In this document: piece by piece, positions 27,937 to 35,861 of the stretch
Layout: each line of letters begins with the position of its first letter
Position numbering within the stretch: the first letter of the stretch is position 1
Assembly (NCBI RefSeq): GCF_012910715.1
Contig: NZ_JABBHF010000001.1
Location: forward strand, 317,170 to 381,169
Length of the DNA: 64,000 bases
Reading direction: 5' to 3'
DNA from: Flavivirga algicola
GTDB lineage: Bacteria > Bacteroidota > Bacteroidia > Flavobacteriales > Flavobacteriaceae
Made by a program: the position numbers and the translations under genes
Notes under the pieces: generated by a model
Seen by the model: only the letters and a program-made list of their open reading frames with translations
The model's database searches: none
What the model was told of the DNA's origin: nothing

Positions 27937-28038
27937 ATCTCCCAAAGGGAGAAAATTTTAGTTTAAACTTAATTTTGCTTTTTATCGTTAGCGCTTCAGT
28001 TTGCTGTTTTTCGACAAACTTTGGTATGACATAACGAT
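27937..28038. repeat. Palindromic leader upstream of purC, repeat-like
   Basis: Nested inverted repeats lie between purC and phoH. An outer pair ATCGTTA (27984-27990) and TAACGAT (28032-28038) encloses AGTTTG (27998-28003) with CAAACT (28015-28020). A second hairpin, CTCCC-AAA-GGGAG, lies at about 27938-27951. On the minus strand, ATGTCATACCAAAGTTTGTCG resembles, split over its ends, the ATGTCAT-headed intergenic repeats I associate with Flavobacteriaceae genomes. The latter is from memory. I do not recognise a riboswitch here. Confidence 0.45.
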
Positions 28039-28062
28039 TTAATTTTTATACTGAATACCGAA

Positions 28063-29016
28063 TCAAGATCTATTTTCTATCCCTTCGTATGCTTCAATAA
28101 CTTTTTTAACCAATTTATGCCGAATCACATCTTTATCATCTAAAAATATCATCCCTACACCATCTACATTCTTTAAAATTAAAAGCGCCTCTTTCAAACC
28201 AGAAATAGTGCGGCGCGGCAAATCAATTTGCCCTGGATCTCCTGTTAATAAAAACTTGGCATTCTTCCCCATTCGAGTTAAAAACATTTTCATTTGCGCA
28301 TGTGTTGTATTTTGACCTTCATCTAAAATCACAAAAGCATTATCGAGCGTACGCCCACGCATAAAAGCCAATGGTGCTATTTGAATAGTTCCGTTCTCTA
28401 TATAATGTGCCAGTTTTTCGGGAGCAATCATATCACGCAAGGCATCATATAACGGTTGCATGTACGGATCTAGTTTTTCCTTTAAATCACCTGGTAAAAA
28501 TCCTAAATTCTCACCCGCTTCAACAGCAGGACGGGTTAAAATAATGCGTTTAACCTCCTTGTTCTTTAAAGCTTGTACCGCTAAGGCCACCCCCGTATAA
28601 GTCTTTCCTGTTCCTGCAGGGCCAATAGCAAAAACCATATCATTTTTACGCATAAGTTCTACCAACCTACGTTGATTCACTGTTTGCGCTTTAATCGTTT
28701 TTCCTCCCACACCGTGCACAATCACTTCACCACTTTGTTTTGAGGTCGTATAATCCTCACTGCTTTGGCTTGTTAAAACACGCTCAATAACATTTTCATC
28801 AAGCTTATTATACTTTGCAAAATGTTTTAAAAGCATGGTAATTCTACGATCGAATTCCTCTAATAATTCTTCATCTCCAAAGGCTTTAATTTTATTTCCT
28901 CTAGCGACTATTTTTAGTTTGGGAAAATACTTTTTTAGAAGTGCAATATTCGCGTTTTGGGCTCCAAAAAACTCTTTTGGAGTGATTTCTTCAAGTTCGA
29001 TTACAATTTCGTTCAA
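28063..29016 (-). CDS. PhoH family ATPase/RNA helicase-like protein
   Basis: This 317-residue protein has an N-terminal ~100-residue KH-like region and a PhoH ATPase domain with Walker A GPAGTGKT (132-139), Walker B FVILDEGQN and LTGDPGQIDLPR. PhoH proteins bind ATP and act on RNA, often with ribosome-linked nucleases. The conserved family start is MNELxxEL-like and coincides with TTG at 29016; an in-frame TAA lies four codons upstream and no ATG is suitable, so a TTG start is well supported. It lies upstream of purC on the same strand. Confidence 0.92.
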   Translation of the reverse strand: MNEIVIELEEITPKEFFGAQNANIALLKKYFPKLKIVARGNKIKAFGDEELLEEFDRRITMLLKHFAKYNKLDENVIERVLTSQSSEDYTTSKQSGEVIVHGVGGKTIKAQTVNQRRLVELMRKNDMVFAIGPAGTGKTYTGVALAVQALKNKEVKRIILTRPAVEAGENLGFLPGDLKEKLDPYMQPLYDALRDMIAPEKLAHYIENGTIQIAPLAFMRGRTLDNAFVILDEGQNTTHAQMKMFLTRMGKNAKFLLTGDPGQIDLPRRTISGLKEALLILKNVDGVGMIFLDDKDVIRHKLVKKVIEAYEGIENRS

Positions 29017-29158
29017 AGGCGTGAATTAAATTTTGTATTTCATCCGATTTAAATTAAAATAATATTTAATCGATGAAATGATTTTACTAATTTTGTTAAA
29101 ACTCAAAAATACATAAATTTGAGTGACCAAACCCTAAAAACATATCAACAATTTGCCG

Positions 29159-29995
29159 ATGGCGATAATCACATTAACTACTGATTTTGGTGAAAAAGAT
29201 CACTTTGCCGGTGCGACAAAAGGAGCTATTTACAGCGAACTTCATGATGTTAAAATTGTTGATATCTCTCATTCAATATCGCCTTTTAGTATTCCTGAAG
29301 CTGCTTACATCATTAAAAATGCATACAGTAGTTTTCCTAAAGGCACTATCCATATTATTGGGATTGACTCTGAGATAAATCCAGAAAACAAGCACATAGC
29401 CATTAAACTTGATGATCATTTTTTTATCTGTGCCAATAATGGTATCATGAGTATGATTTGTACAGAAATTGCACCCGAAAAAATCGTAGAAATTAACATT
29501 CACGATAAAATACAAACCAGCTTTCCTGTTTTGGATGTATTCGTAAAAGCAGCATGTCATATTGCCCGTGGTGGCACTTTGGAAGTCATTGGAAAAACGA
29601 TTCATGAAATAAAACCCATTAAGAACATTGTGCCTTATGTAAATGACGATAAAACACAAATTATTGGCAGCGTTATCTACATTGACAACTATGGCAATGT
29701 GATTACCAATATTAAAAGAAGTTTTTTTGAAGCCATACAAAAAGGGCGTGCTTTTGAAATTTCGGCAAGAAATAACAAGTTTAAGACTATTTATAAGAAA
29801 TACAGTGATTTTGTAAATTTTGAAATAGAAGAAAACAAACGTAATGACGAAGGTAGAGGCTTGGTGGTTTTTAATTCTGGAGATTTTTTAGAAATTGCCG
29901 TTTACAAAAGCAATAGTGGTACAGTGGGCAGTGCGTCAACACTTATGGGACTTGGCTTAATGGATGCCATTAGTGTTAATTTTATAAAGACATAA
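29159..29995 (+). CDS. SAM hydroxide adenosyltransferase / SAM hydrolase (DUF62)
   Basis: The 278-residue protein fits the DUF62 family in length and sequence: ITLTTDFGEKDHFAGATKGA near the start (catalytic Asp-containing loop), IVDISHSISPFSIPEAAYI and FICANNGIMSMI. The enzymes hydrolyse S-adenosylmethionine to adenosine and methionine and are related to fluorinases. I chose ATG at 29159; TTG at 29153 adds two residues. The stop is followed after 1 nt by the ABM-domain gene, so the two are surely co-transcribed. Confidence 0.9.
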   Translation: MAIITLTTDFGEKDHFAGATKGAIYSELHDVKIVDISHSISPFSIPEAAYIIKNAYSSFPKGTIHIIGIDSEINPENKHIAIKLDDHFFICANNGIMSMICTEIAPEKIVEINIHDKIQTSFPVLDVFVKAACHIARGGTLEVIGKTIHEIKPIKNIVPYVNDDKTQIIGSVIYIDNYGNVITNIKRSFFEAIQKGRAFEISARNNKFKTIYKKYSDFVNFEIEENKRNDEGRGLVVFNSGDFLEIAVYKSNSGTVGSASTLMGLGLMDAISVNFIKT

Positions 29996-29996
29996 T

Positions 29997-30293
29997 ATGT
30001 TTGTTAGGATTGTAAAAATGGGGTTTTACGAACAAAACATAGAACCTTTTCTTGCTAACTTTGAAGCTAACAAAGAAAAAATTAGAGGCTTTAAAGGCTG
30101 CCAGTTTTTAGAACTTTATAGAGATAAAAACGATCCAACGATATTTTTCACTTACAGCTATTGGGATACCGAAAATGACTTAGAAAATTACCGACAATCT
30201 GATGTCTTTAAAAACGTTTGGGCCAAAACCAAACCTTTATTTAATATCCCTCCAATGGCGTGGAGTGTTGATAAATTAGAAACCTTAAATTGA
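29997..30293 (+). CDS. Antibiotic biosynthesis monooxygenase (ABM)-fold protein
   Basis: A 98-residue ferredoxin-like alpha-beta protein of the ABM/quinol monooxygenase superfamily. The pattern includes FVRIVKMGFYEQN, a fold-typical FKGCQFLELYRDKNDP and TYSYWDTENDLENYRQS. Such small dimeric proteins include quinol oxidases and haem-handling enzymes; the catalytic residues are not fixed across the fold. The gene is one nucleotide from the preceding stop and its own TGA is 2 nt before the next ATG, placing it in a tight three-gene operon. Confidence 0.8.
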   Translation: MFVRIVKMGFYEQNIEPFLANFEANKEKIRGFKGCQFLELYRDKNDPTIFFTYSYWDTENDLENYRQSDVFKNVWAKTKPLFNIPPMAWSVDKLETLN

Positions 30294-30295
30294 TA

Positions 30296-30841
30296 ATGGG
30301 TAAAAAAGCACTTCTGGTCATCGATATGCAAAAAGGATCTTTTACTCCAGAAACACCCCGGTATCATACGTTTGGTGTTGTGACAAGGATTAATACATTA
30401 GCCGATAAGTTTAGAACTTCTGGAAACCTCGTTTTTTATATTCAACATGATGGTACAAGGGATAATAATTTTATTCCCAATACTGAAGCATGGGAAATAG
30501 TGTCTGAATTACATGTAGTTGAAGAAGATATATTAATTAATAAATATGCAAACGATGTGTTTTACAATTCTAATCTTAAATTCGAATTAGACGCTCACAA
30601 TATTACCGAATTGTATATTACTGGCTGTGCTACCGATTTTTGCGTAGAAGCAACCGTACAATCTGCATTGGCGAAAGATTATAGCATTACAGTCGTTAAA
30701 GATGCTCATACAACAGGAAACAGACCGCATCTAAGCGCAATAAAAGTCATCGAACATTATAATTGGGTTTGGCAAAATATGATTCCAACAAAAGGAGTTA
30801 TTAAAGTTGAAGATTTTAAAACCATATCAAGTTCATTATAA
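30296..30841 (+). CDS. Isochorismatase-family cysteine hydrolase
   Basis: The 181-residue protein shows the family's catalytic triad: Asp10 (LLVIDMQKGSF), Lys83 (INKYANDVF) and Cys116 (TGCATDFCVEATV). Relatives include nicotinamidases and other amide hydrolases; HDG-type metal ligands of nicotinamidase are not clearly present, so that function is uncertain. ATG at 30296 is preferred over TTG at 30290 because the latter overlaps the previous stop without extra homology. It is the last gene of the DUF62-ABM operon. Confidence 0.87.
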   Translation: MGKKALLVIDMQKGSFTPETPRYHTFGVVTRINTLADKFRTSGNLVFYIQHDGTRDNNFIPNTEAWEIVSELHVVEEDILINKYANDVFYNSNLKFELDAHNITELYITGCATDFCVEATVQSALAKDYSITVVKDAHTTGNRPHLSAIKVIEHYNWVWQNMIPTKGVIKVEDFKTISSSL

Positions 30842-30857
30842 AATTTTGATACAGATA

Positions 30858-30900
30858 AATCGTCTTTGTGCGACAAATTGATAAATTTGTTTTGGCGATT
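30858..30900. repeat. Imperfect palindrome upstream of gldF
   Basis: An inner stem ACAAATT (30873-30879) pairs with AATTTGT (30884-30890) around GATA, and an outer AATCG (30858-30862) pairs with CGATT (30896-30900). There is no T-run directly after it, so it is not a classic terminator. It lies in the 160-bp gap between the isochorismatase gene and gldF. Confidence 0.4.
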
Positions 30901-31001
30901 CTTCAAATAGAAAATAAAATTATTTAGATTAGCGCGTCACTTTGTACTATCTTAAACGGCAGTCAAAAAGATCACTGGAACTGACGTTCAAAATAAAGTA
31001 A

Positions 31002-31721
31002 ATGTTAGCAATACTCAAAAAAGAAATAAATACATTTTTCGCATCACCTATTGGCTATTTAGTCATAGCCATTTTTTTAGTTTTAAATGGTTTGTTTTTA
31101 TGGTTATTTAAAGGTGAATTTAATATTTTGGATTATGGATTTGCAGATCTATCGGCTTTCTTTTTATTAGCCCCGTGGATTTTAATATTCTTGATTCCTG
31201 CTGTGACTATGCGTAGTTTTTCTGATGAGAAAAAACAAGGCACCCTTGAGCTTTTGCTCACCAAACCAATAGCATACATGAACATTATTTTAGGAAAATA
31301 TTTTGGTGCTTTTATTTTAATTCTAATCGCTCTTATACCAACCTTACTTTATGTTTATACCATTTATCAATTAGGAAGCCCCGTTGGCAATTTAGATATG
31401 GGCAGTACACTTGGTTCTTATTTCGGACTTTTATTTTTAATTGCAGCTTACACAGCCATTGGAATTTATGCATCTTCCCTTACAGATAATCAAATTGTGT
31501 CATTTATCATAGCCGTTTTTATTTGCTTTCTATTTTATATAGGGTTTGAAGGTATTGCCGATTTTGCATCAAGTGATTTCATAGAACAATTAGGCATGAG
31601 TGTGCATTATAAAAGTATGAGTCGTGGTGTTCTTGATACACGTGATATCATATACTTTTTAAGTGTTACTATTTTCTTTTTAATGTTAACCAAAGTAAAT
31701 ATAAACAGAGAAAAGAAATGA
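31002..31721 (+). CDS. gldF: Gliding motility ABC transporter permease GldF
   Basis: This 239-residue protein has six membrane helices and the ABC-2 permease pattern. MRSFSDEKKQGTLELLLTKP is the conserved coupling region and the start ILKKEINTFFASPIGYLV is typical of GldF. In Flavobacterium johnsoniae GldF works with GldG and the ATPase GldA and is needed for gliding in that species. gldA is not in this window, as expected since it is usually unlinked. The stop overlaps the next gene by 4 bp (ATGA). Confidence 0.92.
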   Translation: MLAILKKEINTFFASPIGYLVIAIFLVLNGLFLWLFKGEFNILDYGFADLSAFFLLAPWILIFLIPAVTMRSFSDEKKQGTLELLLTKPIAYMNIILGKYFGAFILILIALIPTLLYVYTIYQLGSPVGNLDMGSTLGSYFGLLFLIAAYTAIGIYASSLTDNQIVSFIIAVFICFLFYIGFEGIADFASSDFIEQLGMSVHYKSMSRGVLDTRDIIYFLSVTIFFLMLTKVNINREKK

Positions 31722-32203
31722 TTTTAACGCCTTTATTTGTTGTTTTTTTAATACTTGTTTTCATATTGGTTTGGCTATTTGCAAACACAATAGATAAACG
31801 TAAATGGGTGAGCTTATCAATAAGTTTGGTATTAACACCTGTAGCTTATTTTTATGTGTTTTACCCAGTACTAAACATTTTTAGCAGTTATCACCATCAA
31901 AAACATTTTGATGCCGAAGCCTGGAAAGACAAGCCTGCATTACGCTATGAGATGAGCAAAGAAATACTTGATAAAAATTTGTTTCTTAGCAAAAGTAAAA
32001 AAGACGTAGAAGCAGCTTTAGGAAAAAGCGAATGGTACGGTTGGGATGATCGTATCAAAGCCAATTCCCCTGAAAAATGGAATTACAACATGGGGTTTAA
32101 ACCAGGGGCTTTTAACAATATGCAAGAATGTATTGAATTTACATTCAATAACAATACTGTTGAAAGCATAAAACAATATCAATTAGAGAAAACCTTTGAA
32201 TAA
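31718..32203 (+). CDS. Small membrane protein encoded between gldF and gldG
   Basis: The 161-residue protein has two N-terminal helices (about 3-24 and 31-56) and a soluble C-terminal domain of about 100 residues. The latter contains YEMSKEILDKNLFLSKSKKD, VEAALGKSEWYGW and YNMGFKPG, reminiscent of small lipoprotein-like (BamE-like) folds. It overlaps gldF by 4 bp and gldG by 8 bp, so it is part of the same transcript and coupled in translation. I do not recognise a named family. GldF and GldG are adjacent in F. johnsoniae as I recall, which makes this insertion notable. Confidence 0.75.
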   Translation: MILTPLFVVFLILVFILVWLFANTIDKRKWVSLSISLVLTPVAYFYVFYPVLNIFSSYHHQKHFDAEAWKDKPALRYEMSKEILDKNLFLSKSKKDVEAALGKSEWYGWDDRIKANSPEKWNYNMGFKPGAFNNMQECIEFTFNNNTVESIKQYQLEKTFE

Positions 32204-33863
32204 AAATATAAAACATATAACCATACTTTTAGTTGCCATATTTGCAATTAATTTTTTAGGCAGTAAAGTTTTTAAACGCTTCGATTTAACTACAGACAAT
32301 CGCTATACACTAAGTGAGTCTGCCGTAAACATTATAAAAGATGTAGAATCCCCAATTATAGTAGATATTTTTTTAGAAGGTGATGATTTTCCTTCGGAAT
32401 TCAGGCGCCTCCAAAAAGAAACCAAACAGTTGCTTGAAGAGTTCTCGACAAAAAACAGTAACATCCTTTTCAGTTTTATTAATCCGCTGGAAGATGAATC
32501 TACCCGAGAACGAAACATTCAACAACTTACACAACGTGGGCTAACCCCCATGCAATTAAGAGAGCAAGAAAATGGAAAAACGACGCAAGCTATTATTTTC
32601 CCATGGGCTTTAGCTAGTTATAATGACCAAACTGTTATCATTCCTTTAATTAAAAACAAAATAGGTGCCACTCAACAGGAATTGGTTACCAACTCAGTGC
32701 AACATTTGGAATATGCTTTCTCAGACGGATTTAACAAATTAACAAAACCCAAACGCAGAAAAATTGCGGTTTTAAAAGGTAACGATCAGTTAGAAGACAA
32801 ATACATTGCAGACTTTGCAAAAAAACTTGGTGAATACTATTTTATTGCACCATTTACTTTGGATAGTGTTGCCAGTAATCCCCAAAAGACGCTTCAGGAC
32901 ATCAAAGCATTCGATTTAATAATTTCTGCAAAACCTACGAAAGCGTTCACAGAAGAAGAGAAACTGGTCTTGGATCAATTTACCATGAACGGGGGCAAAA
33001 GTTTATGGCTTGTTGATGCCGTGGCGATGGAAAAAGATAGTTTGTATAATGATACGGGCAAAAACTTTGCCGTAACAAGAGATTTAAATTTAACCGATTT
33101 CTTTTTTAAGTATGGTGTCCGTATTAATCCAGTCATGATAAGTACCCTCTACTCTGCTCCAATTACACTGGCTATAGGAGAAGGCAGTGAATCGCAATTT
33201 CAGCCGCTACGATGGCCTTATTCACCATTGGCATCTTCTAACAGCACCCACCCTATTGTTAACAATTTAAACCTTGTAAAATTCGATTTTGCAAACCAAA
33301 TTGATACACTTAAAAACAATATTAACAAAACCATCCTTTTAGAAACAGCTCCTTTAACAAAACTAGAGGGTACCCCAAGAGAAGTCAGCCTGGATTTAGT
33401 AACCAAGGAACCCGAACCTACACTTTTCAATAAGGGCAACCAAACACTGGCCGTTTTATTAGAAGGCGAATTTACTTCGGTATTTAACAATCGTATAAAA
33501 CCTTTTCAGCTTTCAGAGGGAAAAAATAAAAGCCCCTTTACTAAAATGATTGTTGTTGCTGATGGCGATGTCATTAAAAATGATGTATTAAAAAATAAAC
33601 CACAAGAATTAGGTTTTGACCGTTGGACAGGAAAAACTTATGGGAACAAAGAATTTTTACTGAATGCCGTTAATTATTTGCTAGATGATGATGGACTTAT
33701 AAACATTCGATCTAAGGAAATCACCATGGCGTTTCTCGATCAGCAAAAAATAGCAGCACAAAAAACGAGGTGGCAGCTTATAAACATCGCATTTCCAATG
33801 GTATTGTTAATACTTTTTGGTTTAGGTTTTAATTACATTAGAAAGAAAAAATATACTTCATAA
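32196..33863 (+). CDS. gldG: Gliding motility ABC transporter substrate-binding protein GldG
   Basis: The 555-residue protein has a membrane anchor at the N-terminus, then FKRFDLTTDNRYTLSESAV, the classic GldG/ABC-type auxiliary domain start, a long periplasmic domain, and a C-terminal helix (about 531-550, FPMVLLILFGLGFNYI). It partners GldF. The start is TTG at 32196; no ATG occurs upstream of the conserved region, and the first stop of the previous gene lies 5 nt downstream in another frame. Translational coupling with the inserted gene is likely. Confidence 0.9.
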   Translation: MNKNIKHITILLVAIFAINFLGSKVFKRFDLTTDNRYTLSESAVNIIKDVESPIIVDIFLEGDDFPSEFRRLQKETKQLLEEFSTKNSNILFSFINPLEDESTRERNIQQLTQRGLTPMQLREQENGKTTQAIIFPWALASYNDQTVIIPLIKNKIGATQQELVTNSVQHLEYAFSDGFNKLTKPKRRKIAVLKGNDQLEDKYIADFAKKLGEYYFIAPFTLDSVASNPQKTLQDIKAFDLIISAKPTKAFTEEEKLVLDQFTMNGGKSLWLVDAVAMEKDSLYNDTGKNFAVTRDLNLTDFFFKYGVRINPVMISTLYSAPITLAIGEGSESQFQPLRWPYSPLASSNSTHPIVNNLNLVKFDFANQIDTLKNNINKTILLETAPLTKLEGTPREVSLDLVTKEPEPTLFNKGNQTLAVLLEGEFTSVFNNRIKPFQLSEGKNKSPFTKMIVVADGDVIKNDVLKNKPQELGFDRWTGKTYGNKEFLLNAVNYLLDDDGLINIRSKEITMAFLDQQKIAAQKTRWQLINIAFPMVLLILFGLGFNYIRKKKYTS

Positions 33864-33878
33864 ATGTTAATAAGTTTC

Positions 33879-33910
33879 TTTCGAATTCTTGTACATATCG
33901 AATATATTTG
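33879..33910 (+). promoter_or_regulatory. Putative dnaN promoter (Bacteroidota type)
   Basis: TATATTTG at 33903-33910 fits the TAnnTTTG -7 box used by the Bacteroidota housekeeping sigma factor, 38 bp before the dnaN start. A TTTC at 33879-33882, 20 bp upstream, is a three-out-of-four match to the -33 TTTG element. The 14-bp string ATCGAATATATTTG is shared exactly with the sequence before the gene at 20420. Confidence 0.35.
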
Positions 33911-33948
33911 TAGGTAGCTTATTAAAATATAAACCCTAGTATAAATAC

Positions 33949-35067
33949 ATGAAATTTATAGTATCCAGTACATATCTGTTAAAACAATTGCAAGTTTTAG
34001 GAGGCGTCATTAATAGCTCTAACACCCTGCCTATCTTAGATAATTTTTTATTTGAATTAGACCATACTAAATTAACTGTTTCGGCAAGCGATTTAGAAAC
34101 AACTATGGCTTCATCACTTGATGTTGAGAGTGATAGTAAGGGGAGTGTTGCCATTCCTGCTCGTTTGTTATTAGATACTTTAAAGACATTTCCCGAGCAA
34201 CCACTTACCTTTGTTGTTGAAGATAATAACACGGTTGAAATTAGTTCTAATCATGGTAAATATGCTTTAGCTTATGCAGATGGCAATGAGTTTCCCAAAG
34301 CAGTCGCTCTTGAAGACCCAAGTAAAACAGTCGTTACTGGTGATGTATTGGCTACAGCTATTAGTAAGACCATTTTTGCTGCTGGAAATGATGATTTACG
34401 CCCTGTAATGAGTGGCGTATTTTTTCAATTTTCAACAGAAGGGTTGACTTTTGTAGCTACTGATGCTCATAAATTAGTAAAATATACACGTGAGGATATT
34501 AAAGCGAATCAAGTAGCAGAATTCATTATGCCTAAAAAACCTTTAAATCTTTTAAAAGGTATTTTGGCTGCTAGTGAAGATGATGTGACGATTGAATATA
34601 ACGAATCGAATGCAAAATTCACGTTTGAAAACTCCATATTAATCTGTCGCCTAATTGATGGAAAATACCCTAATTACGAGGCGGTTATACCAAAAGAAAA
34701 CCCTAATAAATTAGTTATTGACAGAACGCAGTTTTTAAACTCTGTGAAGCGTGTAAGTATCTTTTCGAATAAAACAACGCATCAAATACGTTTAAAAATT
34801 GCTGGTGCAGAACTTAATATTTCTGCAGAAGATATCGATTACAGCAATAAAGCTGAAGAACGCCTAACTTGTGACTACCAAGGTGACGACATGCAGATAG
34901 GTTTTAATTCGCGTTTCTTAACTGAGATGCTAAACAATCTAGGGTCTGATGAAGTACAGTTAGAAATGAGCATGCCTAACAGAGCTGGTATATTAACACC
35001 TATTGACGGGCTTGATGAAGGAGAACAAGTTACCATGCTTGTAATGCCCGTGATGTTAAATAGTTAA
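33949..35067 (+). CDS. dnaN: DNA polymerase III sliding clamp (beta subunit)
   Basis: The 372-residue protein is a full-length beta clamp with three clamp domains of about 120 residues. Typical stretches are LQVLGGVINSSNTLPILDNF, FAAGNDDLRPVMSGVFF, FVATDAHKLVKY, IDGKYPNYEAVIP and, at the end, the clamp C-terminus TMLVMPVMLN. It encircles DNA and holds the replicase. It does not lie beside dnaA here, which is usual in Bacteroidota. A strong terminator follows. Confidence 0.97.
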   Translation: MKFIVSSTYLLKQLQVLGGVINSSNTLPILDNFLFELDHTKLTVSASDLETTMASSLDVESDSKGSVAIPARLLLDTLKTFPEQPLTFVVEDNNTVEISSNHGKYALAYADGNEFPKAVALEDPSKTVVTGDVLATAISKTIFAAGNDDLRPVMSGVFFQFSTEGLTFVATDAHKLVKYTREDIKANQVAEFIMPKKPLNLLKGILAASEDDVTIEYNESNAKFTFENSILICRLIDGKYPNYEAVIPKENPNKLVIDRTQFLNSVKRVSIFSNKTTHQIRLKIAGAELNISAEDIDYSNKAEERLTCDYQGDDMQIGFNSRFLTEMLNNLGSDEVQLEMSMPNRAGILTPIDGLDEGEQVTMLVMPVMLNS

Positions 35068-35098
35068 TTCACTCCTGCACTGGTCAGGGTTAAAATAT

Positions 35099-35141
35099 AA
35101 AAGACGCATACCAATTAAGTTTTTGATATGCGTCTTTTTTT
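35099..35141 (+). terminator. Rho-independent terminator after dnaN
   Basis: A 12-bp stem (AAAAGACGCATA at 35099-35110 with TATGCGTCTTTT at 35127-35138) and a 16-nt loop are followed by more T residues. Positioned 32 bp beyond the dnaN stop. Confidence 0.88.
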
Positions 35142-35221
35142 ATTTCTTATAATGACCTAATTCCACTAATAAAATTTCCGTCTTTAAATTTAATAAGCTT
35201 AGCGTAAAAGTTAGAAGTAAA

Positions 35222-35247
35222 AAACGCCCACCAAATAGTGAGCGTTT
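35222..35247 (-). terminator. Terminator of the DUF4870 gene
   Basis: AAACGC(C)CAC pairs with GTG(A)GCGTTT around a 6-nt loop, with one mismatch. On the minus strand the stem is followed by a T-run, so it probably ends the DUF4870 transcript, about 95 bp beyond that gene's stop. Confidence 0.7.
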
Positions 35248-35341
35248 AGTTTATCTCAAGTATAACCTAACTAACTAATAAAATCTAGAGATAAAGAATA
35301 TTTAAAAATATATACTGGCTTTTTACCTTGCTTCCCGTAAC

Positions 35342-35683
35342 TTAGTTTACAAAATTAAAAGAGAACGGGTATACTGGTACTTCCCCATGACTTGCCTTAA
35401 CAGCATTTATAATTGGGAAAATTATAGATATGATACCCAGTACTATAAAGCCTAATATACCTAGACCAAATAATAATATTAGAGGAATACAAAGCAGGCA
35501 ATAAACGATTAAACTTAACTGGAAGTTTATAATATTTTTACCGTGTGCATCCATTTGATACACTTTTTCTTTTTGCGTAAGCCACAACACCAGAGGCAGT
35601 ATCAAACTGCCAAACCCTGTAACCAAAAATATCAATTGGCTGAGATGTGTGATGACTAAAAGTTGATTATCTTGTCTCATCAT
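35342..35683 (-). CDS. DUF4870 membrane protein
   Basis: This 113-residue protein has three predicted helices and the DUF4870 pattern: HLSQLIFLVTGFGSLILPL, DAHGKNIINFQLSLIVY and IFPIINAVKASHGE, which includes the conserved N-A-x-K-A-x-x-G-E near the end. Function is unknown. It is divergent from the sigma-54 activator gene (178 bp between starts). Confidence 0.85.
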   Translation of the reverse strand: MMRQDNQLLVITHLSQLIFLVTGFGSLILPLVLWLTQKEKVYQMDAHGKNIINFQLSLIVYCLLCIPLILLFGLGILGFIVLGIISIIFPIINAVKASHGEVPVYPFSFNFVN

Positions 35684-35861
35684 AGTGATTTTGTTTTGAT
35701 TGATACTTATCTGACGTAACTTTCATCTAAATGTTACACTTTAAAAAAATTATTTCGCCAAAACAAGTTTCCTACAAGTAAGGTTTTAAAACGCTGAACT
35801 ATAAAACTATGATAATAATTAATATCTTTAACAATCATTATCTAACCATACATTAGTAAAA

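Noticed and set aside
27937-28062. Possible purine riboswitch upstream of purC
   Set aside because: The palindromic structure lacks the conserved three-way junction and core bases of purine riboswitches as far as I can see; it looks like a repeat element.
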